From the NCBI RefSeq assembly GCF_014842025.1, contig NZ_JACYUY010000008.1, forward strand, positions 62,001 through 126,000: 64,000 bases of DNA, written 5' to 3'. Each line of letters opens with the position of its first letter. Position 1 is the stretch's first letter. This document shows, in pieces, positions 16,451 to 27,029 of the stretch. The position numbers were made by a program, and so were the translations under genes. The DNA comes from Massilia sp. CFBP 13721 (GTDB lineage: Bacteria; Pseudomonadota; Gammaproteobacteria; Burkholderiales; Burkholderiaceae_D). Under the pieces are notes generated by a model that saw nothing but the letters and a program-made list of their open reading frames with translations, ran no database searches and was not told where the DNA came from.

Positions 16451-18018
16451 TTCAGGAACCTGATGGTGACTTTGCGCGTCCACCAGTTGCGCTTGATAGA
16501 AAGGATCTGGGCTTCGACGCCGGCGATCATGCCGTCCAGCTCGTGGTAGACGACCAAGCGGGCGCCGATGGAAAGCAGCAGCAGATCCGGGGTGCCTTCG
16601 AATTCGTAGATGTCGCGACCTGGCCCCCACAGCGCGTTCAAACGATCGGCTTCGCCCTCGGCATCCTCAGGCAGGAGCAGCATCGTCGGCCGCATCGTGG
16701 CGGTGCCCGGCAGCTTGTAGTCGCGCATGACGTCCGGACGGGTCCGGAGCACTGTCAGCGGCCATTCCTTGGCGAACAGGGCCAGGTGCTCAGCCCGCAC
16801 GTTGCTCGACAGGCCCGGCTGCGGGGTCCAGTTCTTGCAATAGCCCAGCTCGACCGCCGCCACCGGTTCGATGTGCTGGACGTACTTCAAGGTCCCGCCG
16901 ACCATGTGCTCGGCACGGATCTCGGTCGCGGGCCCGGCCGCAGGCAGCGCGATCTGGATCAGCTGCAGCTTGCCGCTCAGCGTCGGAGCGAGCTGCGCGC
17001 CGACGCTGCTGGCCAGCATGGCGCACGCGGCGATGACATTCAGGCTTTCGCGCACGTGCAGCCCGACCGGCTGCTGGTTGGCAGCGTCGAACGCGGCAAA
17101 GTTGACCGCGTCGATGTTGCCCAAGCTGTAGCGATCGGCGTACTTGCCATACCCAGTTATAAAACGCTGCACCAGGGTAGCGATCGTCTTGCGGAACACG
17201 CCGCCGAACTTGTCGCCCTGAACCGTTGCGGTGATGTTGGAAGTCTCGTTATAAGCGGTCAGCGTCGCCTTGCCTGTGCTCTCGGAGACGATCACCTGCT
17301 CGGTGATCGGCAGCGCGTTGGCGCGCGCCTCGGGAATACCCTCGATCGGACCATCGTGCCACTGCCGCTCGAGCGCGTTGGCGTCGCTCCACTCGCCTGC
17401 AGGGTTGAAGCATTCGCCAAAGGTCAGCGGGATCGGCAGGTTGGCGTTCGGGCCGCTGCCACCGAACGTGCGCTCGCTGAGCGGGTAGTTCAGCCCTTCC
17501 ATCATATCGCGCAGGCGCAGAGCAAACTTGCCTCTGCCCTTGCGCACCAAGCCTGCGGTATGGCCAACGAGGATCTCGCGATAGTCCGCGCGCGCCCAGG
17601 TCTGATCGCCCACGACCGCCACCAGCTCGTCGGCCCAGATATAGCCGGCGTATGCCTCGTTTACGGCGTTTGTGTTGTCGATCTCGACGTCGCCGACCGA
17701 GAGTTCAGCGGCCGACGTCAGCGACAAGGCTTCATCGAGCGGCAGGCTGACCGAAATGATCGGTGCATAAAACACCGGGTTGTTCGTGCCGGCAGTGGTG
17801 TAGCCATTCGTCGACCAGGTGAATCTAGTGCGCACGCCGTTTACGAGTGCCCAGGTCTCGACTAGGATGTTCGTGATGGCGGCGTCGCTTTTCAGCCAGG
17901 CGGCGAACTGTTCATCCGTGATGGTGCGCGCGGCCGGCTGCAGCTCGGCGACGGTCGGCACATCGAGGGCCAGGCTTCCGTCAGGCGTATAGGCGGTATC
18001 GAATACGAACGCCGTCAT
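16447..18018 (-). CDS. Tail tip / hub-like protein
   Basis: 523 residues from ATG 18018 (overlap with the FN3-protein stop). Contains SVGDVEIDN, REILVGHTAGLVRKGRGKFALRLRDMMEGL and a long mixed alpha/beta body ending KRNWWTRKVTIRFLK. This resembles the phage tail hub proteins that precede J-like fibres. Role inferred from position (after tape measure, before fibre) and size; no enzymatic motif is seen. Confidence 0.62.
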   Translation of the reverse strand: MTAFVFDTAYTPDGSLALDVPTVAELQPAARTITDEQFAAWLKSDAAITNILVETWALVNGVRTRFTWSTNGYTTAGTNNPVFYAPIISVSLPLDEALSLTSAAELSVGDVEIDNTNAVNEAYAGYIWADELVAVVGDQTWARADYREILVGHTAGLVRKGRGKFALRLRDMMEGLNYPLSERTFGGSGPNANLPIPLTFGECFNPAGEWSDANALERQWHDGPIEGIPEARANALPITEQVIVSESTGKATLTAYNETSNITATVQGDKFGGVFRKTIATLVQRFITGYGKYADRYSLGNIDAVNFAAFDAANQQPVGLHVRESLNVIAACAMLASSVGAQLAPTLSGKLQLIQIALPAAGPATEIRAEHMVGGTLKYVQHIEPVAAVELGYCKNWTPQPGLSSNVRAEHLALFAKEWPLTVLRTRPDVMRDYKLPGTATMRPTMLLLPEDAEGEADRLNALWGPGRDIYEFEGTPDLLLLSIGARLVVYHELDGMIAGVEAQILSIKRNWWTRKVTIRFLK

Positions 18019-18977
18019 GGGCCCACCAGAATCGGTGCGGCCAACGCCGTCGTGCCGTCCCCATCGGACAAGACCAGGAAGTACCAGCCTGCTGGAACTG
18101 TGGCGGCCGGCACCGCGATCTGGAATTGCGCGGAGCCGGTCGTCATCGTGTGCGTGCCTTCCGCCACTGGCGCCCCCATGTTCCCTGGCCGCCGCATGAA
18201 CAACGACCAACTCACGGCCGCCAGGCTCACTTGCGGCACACCCTTGCGCGTGGCGAGGGTGCCACGGATGTAATTGGTGTCAGGCTCTCCACCAGAGGCC
18301 GGCGCACTGGTGGTGACTGCGACCACCAGCGGCTGCGAGACATTGCCGCTGGTGTCGACACAGCGCACCTCGATCTGGTACACGGTACTCGGTGTCAGGC
18401 CGGCGAACGTGTGCTTCTCGCTGCTTTCTTCCCCTGCACTGGCTGCCGCGTATGCACCGCTGCCGCCGATGCGGTACTCGCGCCGGGCTACTGCGACATT
18501 GTCGCTGCTGGTGGTGTTTGACCAGTCGATCGTGATCGTCGTCGAGGTCTTGGTGAAGGCAAGCGAGCCGGCGAAGACAGGTGGAATCCCCTCAGGCTGG
18601 GAGCCGCCGGCGACCGTCGTGACCGTTACCGACAGCGGGTCCGATGCGTTGCCGCTGGTGTCAACGCATCGGACTTCGATCTGGTAGGCGGTGCCAGCCG
18701 CCAGTCCGGCGAACGTGTGGCTCTGGCCTGCCTCCTCGGCCGAGGTGGCCGGGGTGTAGGTGCCCCCACCGATCCGGTATTCAAGCCGCGCGACGGCGAC
18801 GTCGTCGCTGCTGTTCGCACCTGACCAGTCGACGGTAATCGATGACGATGTTTTCGTGTGCGCGAGCGAGCCTTGGAAGGTCGGCTTGGTCGTGTCGGGC
18901 TGCGGCACCACCACGCTCCCAGCGGGCGTGGCGGCGAACGCATTTGGCGCGTAGGCGTTTGGCGAGAATCCCTGCAT
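18015..18977 (-). CDS. Tail protein with two fibronectin type III repeats
   Basis: 320 residues from ATG 18977. Two FN3 domains of about 95 residues (roughly 28-122 and 125-218) each carry SSITVDWS/TTITIDWS, VAVARxEYRIGG, HTFAGLxxxTxYQIEVRCVDTSGN. The two are strongly alike and seem to have duplicated locally. The C-terminal ~100 residues (AVSWSLFMRRPGNMGAPVAEG...) are another beta domain. FN3 domains in phage tails are thought to aid weak binding to cell-surface sugars. Confidence 0.78.
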   Translation of the reverse strand: MQGFSPNAYAPNAFAATPAGSVVVPQPDTTKPTFQGSLAHTKTSSSITVDWSGANSSDDVAVARLEYRIGGGTYTPATSAEEAGQSHTFAGLAAGTAYQIEVRCVDTSGNASDPLSVTVTTVAGGSQPEGIPPVFAGSLAFTKTSTTITIDWSNTTSSDNVAVARREYRIGGSGAYAAASAGEESSEKHTFAGLTPSTVYQIEVRCVDTSGNVSQPLVVAVTTSAPASGGEPDTNYIRGTLATRKGVPQVSLAAVSWSLFMRRPGNMGAPVAEGTHTMTTGSAQFQIAVPAATVPAGWYFLVLSDGDGTTALAAPILVGP

Positions 18978-18978
18978 A

Positions 18979-21570
18979 TCAGACCAGGCCGACGCCCATA
19001 GGGTGGTAGAGATTTGCCCCTGCGTCCGCTGCAAGGTAGAAGATCGGGTAGAGATCCGCTGTGCTTGCACCCGGGTAGGTGTGGATTACCGTCCAGTTGA
19101 CGCCATCGGCACTCGTTTCCAGGGTCACCGTAGTGCCGGTCCTGCGTACGCCGTAATAGTTGCCAACGATTTCGGCAGGGCCAGGTAGCGAGCCGCCTGC
19201 TGCAATGATGCTCAGCGGCGAGGAGTTCTCGTAAAGGATGAAGCCTGCTTGCACTTGCGCCGTCGCGGAACTTGTCAACGCAAATCCAAAGTTCGCATAA
19301 ATGCCCTGCAAGCCAGTGGGATGCTGACAGTAGATGAATCCATTGCTGCCAGCCGGGATTTTCTGCGCGCTCGCGCGGGCGTACGTGGTGTATCCGCCCT
19401 CAGGGAAGCCGCGCTGCGTGGTAGTCCATACGTTGCTGCCATCGTTCGTGATGGAGCTATGGCCGACCGGGAAGGTCAGCGGTGCGGGGCCGCTGTACGT
19501 GATCGCCTGCGCGGTAAAGTTGGCCAACTGGTTGCCCGCCAGGTCGCGCGCGTTATTGGCGCCCGGCTGCGCGTATGCCACCGTGCGCGGCGCCTCGCCA
19601 GCCGCGAATGCCGGGGTCACGGTCAGATTGATGTACAGGCCGCTGACCACCACGCTCGAAACCGTGTGCCCCGAAACCGTGAATGCACTTGCGGCCGGCA
19701 CGTTGGCCTCGCTCATGTTTTCCGACATGGTCAGGCGCACGATAGTTGGCGTGGTGCTCGAGACCGCGGCGCCTGTCAATGTCGGCGGCGTCGTGTCGGC
19801 CACAGCGGTGGCGCCATCGCCTGAAACCTGCGTAAAGGTTCCCGAGGTGGCCACCGCGCCGCCGGCAGGAACATAGCCGCTCAGGTTCAGGCGCGGGATC
19901 GTCGACGCGGTGGCGAACGTGGCAGAGCCGCCCGAATGGGTAATGTTCGTGGCGTTAATGAGGCCGATCGTGCCCGAAACATTCGACAGCAGGTTCGTAA
20001 TGTTTTTGAGCGAGATATCGCTGGTAACGATCGACTCGACGACCGCGCCGCCGCTCAGTTCCAGCAGCACCGAGCCGTTTGGGGCGCCGCCCCGTTTCAC
20101 CCGTGCGCCGAGCAGACGCAGCTCCTTGACCGTGCCGCCGACCATCTGGATATGTTTGGTGACGAAGTTGCTTGCGATGTCGATCGCGTTGTAGCCCTCG
20201 ACCGTCAGGGTTTCCAGGTTGACACCGGATCCGTCGATCAGAATCGAAGGCATGGCCGCATTGAACACCCGCCGCGCTAGCGCGCGAATAACGACATGTT
20301 GCGCGCTGGCGCGAATGCGGACGATGCATACTCCGGTTACATCGACTTCAATGTCGTTAATCAGAATATTTTGTATATTGCCTGCGCCCGCAACGCCGGT
20401 GAGGTCGTTTTCGACCTGGCGATTATCGAGCAGAAACGCCCATCCGAAATTCGTTTTTCCTTTGATATTGCTGTAGACCGCGTGCTCGATGGGGCTGGTG
20501 CCCGACATGACGCGCACGCCGTAGGTTGCAGCGTTATCCAGCTTTACGCCGCGCACGGTGATATGGCTCATTGGCCCGTTGGCGCCGACATAATACGGGA
20601 AGGTAAAGCCGGGCGCCCAGCCCCACACGTCGTCCGGACTGGTGGAAATCGGGTCGTCCGACGTGTTGGCGGTGATGTTCTCGAGCAAAACGTGGTGGCA
20701 ATTTCCTCCGACGTTGATGCCGTCATTGTTGATGACGTAGCCGGGCCCGACGTCGACGCGCACATCGCGCACTACGACATGCGTGCAGTTCAAGAAATGC
20801 AATGCGTAGCTCGGGCTGTTATAGAACACATGGCCCTCGATTGCGAGGCGGTCAACACCATAAAACCGCATGTTGCAGTTCAGGCCGACCGTGCCATTGC
20901 CCTTATCGTTTTTGTCTCCGTGCTGGTCGCCCCGATTTACGCCGCGGTTGCCGTTGGTGCGCCCGCCGGTGATCTTGATGTCGTGGTCAACCTTGCTCGC
21001 CGGATTGAAAGTTTTATTCCGGTTGGACAGCAAAGTTTTATTCGAGCCGGTTTTGAGCTTAATGTCGCAGCCCGGCATGATGTGCAGATGCGTGTTGCTG
21101 TGCAGCGTCAAATCCTCGGCGCAGTAGAGGCCATCGACCACGACCTGAATCGGGCCAGACTGCGCTCTATCAAACGTCGCTTGAATTGCCGCCGTGTCGA
21201 TCGTCCCGTCGTTGGCATCCGTGGTATCGGACACGGCGCCCATTTTCGACAGATAGAAAATGCGGCTAGGAAGGCCACGCTCAACTGCGTTCGCGTCCAT
21301 CGTGGCGAACACCGTTTTTGTTCCAGCGCCGAAATTGACTTTTGAACCACCGTTCGAGCCATTCAGGACCGTATCGCGCGAGAACGTGGTCGCCGTTAGG
21401 ATTGTGCAGAGGGACAGTTCCCAGTTCGACCCAGACTCGTCCTCGATCATCATTGCCACCTGGCGGCCGACAGCGATATCCGACAATGGCCGGCAGCGCG
21501 CGGCGGCGCCGGCCGAAACGGTAATGTTGCCGGTGCCGGTCGTGCTGGTCGTGGTTTTAATGCGGTTCAT
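18979..21570 (-). CDS. Tailspike-type protein, right-handed beta-helix
   Basis: 863 residues. Residues about 1-100 look like a head-binding or tail-attachment domain. Residues about 110-520 contain successive short strands with N/D/G turns (HIMPGCDIKLKTG, ITGGRTNGNRGVNRG, LAIEGHVFYNSP, VVVRDVRVDVGPGYVINNDGINVGG) typical of pectin-lyase-like or GH28-like beta helices. Next is a SwmB/Ig-like domain (about 580-690, DTTPPTLTGAAVSS...VTPAFAAGEAPRTVAYAQPG), then a beta-rich C-terminal domain. Such spikes bind or depolymerise capsule or LPS. Which sugar cannot be told. Confidence 0.78.
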   Translation of the reverse strand: MNRIKTTTSTTGTGNITVSAGAAARCRPLSDIAVGRQVAMMIEDESGSNWELSLCTILTATTFSRDTVLNGSNGGSKVNFGAGTKTVFATMDANAVERGLPSRIFYLSKMGAVSDTTDANDGTIDTAAIQATFDRAQSGPIQVVVDGLYCAEDLTLHSNTHLHIMPGCDIKLKTGSNKTLLSNRNKTFNPASKVDHDIKITGGRTNGNRGVNRGDQHGDKNDKGNGTVGLNCNMRFYGVDRLAIEGHVFYNSPSYALHFLNCTHVVVRDVRVDVGPGYVINNDGINVGGNCHHVLLENITANTSDDPISTSPDDVWGWAPGFTFPYYVGANGPMSHITVRGVKLDNAATYGVRVMSGTSPIEHAVYSNIKGKTNFGWAFLLDNRQVENDLTGVAGAGNIQNILINDIEVDVTGVCIVRIRASAQHVVIRALARRVFNAAMPSILIDGSGVNLETLTVEGYNAIDIASNFVTKHIQMVGGTVKELRLLGARVKRGGAPNGSVLLELSGGAVVESIVTSDISLKNITNLLSNVSGTIGLINATNITHSGGSATFATASTIPRLNLSGYVPAGGAVATSGTFTQVSGDGATAVADTTPPTLTGAAVSSTTPTIVRLTMSENMSEANVPAASAFTVSGHTVSSVVVSGLYINLTVTPAFAAGEAPRTVAYAQPGANNARDLAGNQLANFTAQAITYSGPAPLTFPVGHSSITNDGSNVWTTTQRGFPEGGYTTYARASAQKIPAGSNGFIYCQHPTGLQGIYANFGFALTSSATAQVQAGFILYENSSPLSIIAAGGSLPGPAEIVGNYYGVRRTGTTVTLETSADGVNWTVIHTYPGASTADLYPIFYLAADAGANLYHPMGVGLV

Positions 21571-21619
21571 GCTTCAGTCCCTTGCTAGATTTGAAATTTC
21601 ATTTTTATCTACACGGCGG

Positions 21620-24600
21620 CTATCGGGGCGCTACGCGGCTTGGGTTGGCGACGATATGGGCGACCTCCTCCAGTGCCGTTTCGACGCTCGTCTCGAAGGC
21701 TTCGCCCGCCTCTCCGGTCGCAACGACCATCTCGTCCTTCTGCCGCTCCGCATCACGCCGGCGCCCCTTGGCTTCCTCGAGCAAGTAGTCCAGGGTGCGC
21801 TGCATCTTTTCGTTGGCTTCGCGCTGTGCCTTGAGCTCGGCCGCCAGCACGCCCGCGGCCTCGCTCGAGCTGGCCGCATACCGCTGCACGTCGAACATCG
21901 GTGCCACCATCGGCGCGCCGGCAGCCTGGTTGAGGATCGCTTCCTGGATCGCTGCGGCGGTGTCGTTCAGCTGGGCGATGCCGACCACCTGCTTGTCGAG
22001 CGCCGACAGTTGCCGCTGCGCGTCGGTCAACTGCTGGCCAGCGATCGCGGCCAGGCGGCCCATGTCGCCCATCACCGTCGACTTGTCGCCAATGAAAGCC
22101 GCGCTCGATGCGTTAATGACCTGAGAAGCCGTCAGGAAGGCCGTGGCAGTGCTTTGGGCGTTCGATGCAGCTGTGGAGTCCGACGGGTCAGCCTCGGCCT
22201 TCCTGAGCGCTTCTATGTACTGCCGCTGGGTTTCCAGATACTTTTCCATCGGGGTCAGCGTCGACAGGTTCCCGAGCATCAGCGAATCGCGGTAGGCCAG
22301 CGCGCTCGTCTTCGTGGCGCCCAGGCGCTCGACCGTGCTGGACAGCGCTTCCGACGCGGCCTGCGTCGAGGCCTTCAGGTCACGCTGCAGGGCGATCTGA
22401 TCGAACAGCGCGCGATTACTCGGATCGATGGCCAGGCGTGCCTTGGCGTGCAGCTGCGCCGACGTCATCGTCAGTTCGTCCCATTGGGCTTGCAGCTCGG
22501 CGCGCTCGTCGGCGATGTCCTGCGCGGACCTCGACAGATCCTTGGCCTGCGCGGTTACCTTGGCAAACGCGCTCTCCAAGTCCATCAGCTGCGCGAATTG
22601 CTGCTGCTCGGCCGCAGTGACCAGCTTCAGGCCCAGTACGTGATTCTTGAATTCCTCGCGGGTGTCGATGTAGCCCAGGCCCATCTTGGCCAGCTGCTCG
22701 GTCACGTATTTCTGCAACGGCGCCAGGCGCTCCTGCTCGGTCAGGAAATTCTGTCCGAACGAGGCCGTCTTGCTCGACAGTTCATCCATGCCGCCGACCA
22801 GGCTGATGAGCCCTTCCCGTGCGGCGATGCTGGACATGCCGGTCGCGCCGAAGGTCATGTTGATCGCCTGCAGGCTGGCGTCGAGGTTGGCGTAGTTGGC
22901 CGAGATACGCACCAGCGTTTCGAGGTGACCCTCGCCCACTTTCTGGAACTGGGTCAGCCCCTGCACGCTCCACTGGGCCATGTCGTCGGCGATCTTCGAG
23001 AACACGCCTTCCAGCGCAGCCTGGATGTCGTCGCCGCTCATGCCCTTGAAGCTGATCTTGCCGAAGTCGACGACGAAGCTGCTCAGGCGTTGATTGAAGG
23101 CGTCGCCCTGGATTCCCAGCAGCGAACCGGCTTCCTTCACGGACTCGACCATGTCGGCGATCGCCGCTGAGAATTGCTGGTTCGTGGCCGCGCCCAGGCT
23201 TTGCGTATCGGTCCAGCGCTTGTCCGAATGGAACCAGCCCCCGTCCTTCTTCATGTCGGTGTATTTTTGGGCATTGAGGCCACCCGCCAGCACGCCGGCA
23301 ACCGTCGTCCGATTGGACATGACGCCCGTGTCCAGCGCTTCGGTTTTGCCGCCGAAGATAGAGTTACCCACCTTGCCGAGCCAACCACCGCCAATCCCTG
23401 TCGTGGCCGGCACGATGCCGTCCACGCCGGCGCGGATCAGCACGCCGCCGAGTCCGGACAGCGACGACTCGATGCTGCGCAGTGACCGCAGCATGTCGGC
23501 CGTATAGTTGAGCTCAATGTTCGAATTGGCCAGCGACAGTTCCAGTGAACGGGCGATGGATTCCGACTTGGTGGTGGAGGCGCCCAGCACCGAGCCAGTG
23601 CCCTGGGTGGCCTGCCGCTGCTCCGACAAACTCGGTGCACCTCCGCCAAGCCCGCCCATCATCTTGGCGCCGATCGCGACGACGGCGGCCAGGGTAGCGG
23701 CGCCGGCGGCGATGTTCAGCGGGAACGGCATCGACGCGATCGCCTTGACCACCGCGGTGACGCCCCAGGCGCTCGCCTGCGTGCCGGCCATGGCGGTCGA
23801 CGCCACGGTCGCCGTGCCCTCGGCTGCAGTCTGGGTGGCTTTGGATGCGACGAAAAGCCCGGTGAACGCCGTCAGCAGGCCGCTCTTCTCGACCATGCTC
23901 TTGATCGACATCGCCATCTCGTAGGCGCGGAACGCCTTCTCGGCGCCCTCCATCACCTTGTAGCCGGCGGTGTTCTCCTTGAAAAAGCCCTTGGCGGCCT
24001 TGGCCATGTCGCCGTACTGGCGGATCTGGGCGGTGGCGGCGGCCTGGCTGGCCCGGGTCTCCGCAGCCTTGATCTTGACCGGGTCGTTCTTGGCATCCTT
24101 CTTTTCCGCAGCCAGCTGCGCGGCGATCGCCGCCTGCGCGCGGCCGTAGCCGCTCAGGGTGGTCGTCATGTCGCCGATGGCAGCGCCGACGCGGCCGAAC
24201 GATTCCGCCATGCCGGCAGCAGCCGACCTGGTGACCTCGTCAATCGACGTCATGATGTCGAGCAGTTCCTTCGCCTTGGTGACGTCAGATCCGCGCTCGA
24301 GCACGTCCAGCTTGCCGACAGCGGTCATGTTGCGGCGCTTCGCCGCGATCATCCGCTCCAGCTGGGCCACCTCCTCGGCGTCCAGCTCGAGCGCCGCACG
24401 CTGCGCCAGGCGGTCTTCGAGGCGGGCCAACGTCAGCTGCTCAATCTGCAGCTTGGTCATGCCGTAGGTGGCCACCAGTTCCTCGTTGGCCGTCACCTCG
24501 CCCATCACGGCGGCGTAGGCACTGCTGCGATCGTCGTTCAGTTCCTGGACGGCCTTTTTGACGTTGGCGGCCGAGACCAACGCGGCATCCTGGGCTGCGA

Positions 24601-26653
24601 CAACGGCGATCTGCGCCCGGGCCGCTTCGATGTGTTCCTTCGACAATTTGTTCTTGCCGGTGCCGATCGCCGCGTCCAGCTGGATCGTCATCTTCTGGGC
24701 GTCGGTCATTCTCGAGTAGCTGGCCGCCTCAAGCTGGTTGGCAGCGATCTTTTCGCGAATCGACGTCATCAACGTGGCGTACGCGCTGGCCTCCTGCTTC
24801 ACGGTTGCCGCAGCGCCCTTGTCCGCATGCTTGGCGCGCACGAACTTTTCCATTTCCGGCGTCACGCGGCCGTACTCTTTCCGGAGCTCTTCCAGCTCGT
24901 ATTTGATTTTTTGGGCGGCGGTACCATTTTTGCCGAGCCACTCCGCCTCTTTGGAAGCGAACGCCAGATCCTTGTTTTTCTGCTGTACCGCGGCGAAGTT
25001 TTCCATCTCCTGCGTCACGGCATTGAGCCGGCCGCCCCAGACGCGCAATAACTCGGTCTTGGTCACGACGTCCAGGTCGGTCTGCTTCGAAATGCGGTTG
25101 ATCTCGGCCAGGATCTGCTCGCGCTTTTTCTCGCCGTCCGTCGCCGGCAGCGCAGCAGTCGTCATGCCCTTGGCGGCCAGCTCGTTGCGTTCCTTCAGCT
25201 TGTCGATTTGCTTCTGCAGGTTGGCCAGGTAATCGTCGATCTCCTCGGCGAGCGTGCTGGTAACCTTCTTCTCCGCCTCGGAGCCTTTATCCCCCCAAAC
25301 CTGCCAAGCCATCGCGCCGATACCCAGCAGCGTGACGATTGCGCCGATAGGACCGCCCAGGAAAGCCACGGCGCCGCGCAGGATGCCCATCGCGCGCGCC
25401 CCAATGGTAGCGGCCGCGGTCTGGGCGCCAACGGCGACCGTGTGCGCATTGGCCGCCACCGTCGCAGCGTTGGCGGCAACCGCCTGCGCTGACAGGGCAA
25501 CAGCGTTGGCCTCGGCCAGCGCGATCGCGCGCGCCTGGGCTGGGATCAGGCCATTGGTGGCGATGGCAAGCGCGGTAGCGCCTTGGGCGGCCAAGACTGA
25601 CGCGCGCAGCTCGGCGACGCGGGCGTTGGCCAGCGTCATTTCCGAAGCGGTCGCCCGCACGTTCGCCTGCGCCTCGGCCAGCTTCGCCGCGGCAGACACG
25701 GATGCAGCTTCGGTGGTAGCGACAGCCGATGCCAGCGTCGACGCGGCCAGCGCGCGGTTCGCGGTCACGGCGCCATAGGTGCTGGTGACCATGTTGCCCA
25801 GCCAGGTGGCGAGCTTCGCAGTGGTGACGGTAGCTACCGCACCCGCGATGAGCGCGAGGTTGTTGGCCAGCAGGGCGATCGCACCGGTCAAGGTGGCGAC
25901 CGCGCCGCTGGCACTTGCCTCGACGCCAATGAATTCCATCGCGTTGTTCTTGAGCACCGTGAAGGCGCCGCCGATGGTCTGGATCTGTTTTGCTTCCTCT
26001 CGCAGGGTCTCCAAGGCCTTTGGCAGCACGTCAGCCATGATCTTCGACGTGATCTCCCCGTTCTCGGCCATTTTCTTGAGCGCACCAACAGGCACGCCGA
26101 TGCCATCGGCAAGAGCCAGCATGAGGCGCGGGGCGGCCTCGTTGACGGCATTGAATTCCTCGCCGCGCAGTGTGCCCGACGCGAAGGCCTGGGACAACTG
26201 CAGCTGCGCCGACGCCGCTTCGGAGGCAGTCGCGCCCGACACCTTGAGCGACATGTTGACGACTTCGGTGATGGCAGCGACCTGCTTCTGGGTGGTGCCG
26301 AGCTCGCGCGTGCCGTTTGCGATTCGGGCGTACAGGACACCCGTCGAGGCCAGGCCTTGCTGCGCATCGTTCGCGATTCGTTTTACATCGGCATTTGCTG
26401 CGGCGTACTCGCGCTGCGACTGCGTGGCCAAGCGCAGCTGGGCAGTGTACTTGGCATACTCGTCCGCCATCTGGACAATCCCTGCGACGCCGGCGCCGAT
26501 CCCGATCGAGGCGGCCAGGTTGCGCATGGCATTCTGCACCGTGCTCGACAGGTTGCTCATCGTGCGCGCGACGGTGTCAATTTCGCGGCGCGAATCCGCG
26601 GCGCCGTCGACGCCGATGCGGATGATTGCTCCAGGAGTCGCGCTGTATCCCAT
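21620..26653 (-). CDS. Tail tape measure protein
   Basis: 1677 residues, the longest gene. The N-terminal ~220 residues match the tape-measure domain (LRLATQSQREYAAANADVKRIANDA...LYARIANGTRELG...FASGTLRGEEFNAVNEAAPRL). Hydrophobic segments near 250-285, 430-455 and 915-960 may insert in the host membrane, and long Ala/Glu/Lys helices fill the rest. Length at about 1.5 A per residue predicts a tail of roughly 250 nm or somewhat less. Follows the frameshifted chaperone pair as in lambda. Confidence 0.93.
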   Translation of the reverse strand: MGYSATPGAIIRIGVDGAADSRREIDTVARTMSNLSSTVQNAMRNLAASIGIGAGVAGIVQMADEYAKYTAQLRLATQSQREYAAANADVKRIANDAQQGLASTGVLYARIANGTRELGTTQKQVAAITEVVNMSLKVSGATASEAASAQLQLSQAFASGTLRGEEFNAVNEAAPRLMLALADGIGVPVGALKKMAENGEITSKIMADVLPKALETLREEAKQIQTIGGAFTVLKNNAMEFIGVEASASGAVATLTGAIALLANNLALIAGAVATVTTAKLATWLGNMVTSTYGAVTANRALAASTLASAVATTEAASVSAAAKLAEAQANVRATASEMTLANARVAELRASVLAAQGATALAIATNGLIPAQARAIALAEANAVALSAQAVAANAATVAANAHTVAVGAQTAAATIGARAMGILRGAVAFLGGPIGAIVTLLGIGAMAWQVWGDKGSEAEKKVTSTLAEEIDDYLANLQKQIDKLKERNELAAKGMTTAALPATDGEKKREQILAEINRISKQTDLDVVTKTELLRVWGGRLNAVTQEMENFAAVQQKNKDLAFASKEAEWLGKNGTAAQKIKYELEELRKEYGRVTPEMEKFVRAKHADKGAAATVKQEASAYATLMTSIREKIAANQLEAASYSRMTDAQKMTIQLDAAIGTGKNKLSKEHIEAARAQIAVVAAQDAALVSAANVKKAVQELNDDRSSAYAAVMGEVTANEELVATYGMTKLQIEQLTLARLEDRLAQRAALELDAEEVAQLERMIAAKRRNMTAVGKLDVLERGSDVTKAKELLDIMTSIDEVTRSAAAGMAESFGRVGAAIGDMTTTLSGYGRAQAAIAAQLAAEKKDAKNDPVKIKAAETRASQAAATAQIRQYGDMAKAAKGFFKENTAGYKVMEGAEKAFRAYEMAMSIKSMVEKSGLLTAFTGLFVASKATQTAAEGTATVASTAMAGTQASAWGVTAVVKAIASMPFPLNIAAGAATLAAVVAIGAKMMGGLGGGAPSLSEQRQATQGTGSVLGASTTKSESIARSLELSLANSNIELNYTADMLRSLRSIESSLSGLGGVLIRAGVDGIVPATTGIGGGWLGKVGNSIFGGKTEALDTGVMSNRTTVAGVLAGGLNAQKYTDMKKDGGWFHSDKRWTDTQSLGAATNQQFSAAIADMVESVKEAGSLLGIQGDAFNQRLSSFVVDFGKISFKGMSGDDIQAALEGVFSKIADDMAQWSVQGLTQFQKVGEGHLETLVRISANYANLDASLQAINMTFGATGMSSIAAREGLISLVGGMDELSSKTASFGQNFLTEQERLAPLQKYVTEQLAKMGLGYIDTREEFKNHVLGLKLVTAAEQQQFAQLMDLESAFAKVTAQAKDLSRSAQDIADERAELQAQWDELTMTSAQLHAKARLAIDPSNRALFDQIALQRDLKASTQAASEALSSTVERLGATKTSALAYRDSLMLGNLSTLTPMEKYLETQRQYIEALRKAEADPSDSTAASNAQSTATAFLTASQVINASSAAFIGDKSTVMGDMGRLAAIAGQQLTDAQRQLSALDKQVVGIAQLNDTAAAIQEAILNQAAGAPMVAPMFDVQRYAASSSEAAGVLAAELKAQREANEKMQRTLDYLLEEAKGRRRDAERQKDEMVVATGEAGEAFETSVETALEEVAHIVANPSRVAPR

Positions 26654-26666
26654 ATCTTGCCGTTAC

Positions 26667-27029
26667 CTATCGTCGTTTGGCCCACTCATCGAGGGCGGCA
26701 AATTCCATCGCCTGGAGTGCCTCGAAATATCGCGGCTTGTCTTTTTTCTTGATCGACCGGCTGTCCATGCACACCCGGACGCCCTGGTAGTCCAGCCGCG
26801 TGCGGATGCCGTTGTCGGTAAACCACTGCGTCTGCACCGAGAGCCACAGGCTCCAGATTTCGCAGTTTTCCGGCCAGAGGAAGAATTCATCCTCGAGCGG
26901 CACATCGTCGCCAACCACGTAGAAGCCGAATCCGGCCGCATCCGCGTCGAGGCGCGCGGCGGCCGGCGGGTCATCGGCTGACGGAAACCGCAGTTCCCCG
27001 CCCGCCAGCAACCGCGCGGCTTCAATCAG
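26667..27029 (-). CDS. Tail assembly chaperone, frameshift extension (gpT-like)
   Basis: No convincing start of its own: the frame continues the upstream chaperone after a -1 slip. The product appended is about 120 residues, beginning LIEAARLLAGGELRFP and containing FFLWPENCEIWSLWLSVQTQW and FEALQAMEFAALDEW, resembling DUF1799 chaperone-type proteins. In lambda the equivalent gpGT binds the tape measure, and the rarer fusion is needed at a set ratio. Gap to the tape measure gene is 13 bases. Confidence 0.78.
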   Translation of the reverse strand: MIEAARLLAGGELRFPSADDPPAAARLDADAAGFGFYVVGDDVPLEDEFFLWPENCEIWSLWLSVQTQWFTDNGIRTRLDYQGVRVCMDSRSIKKKDKPRYFEALQAMEFAALDEWAKRR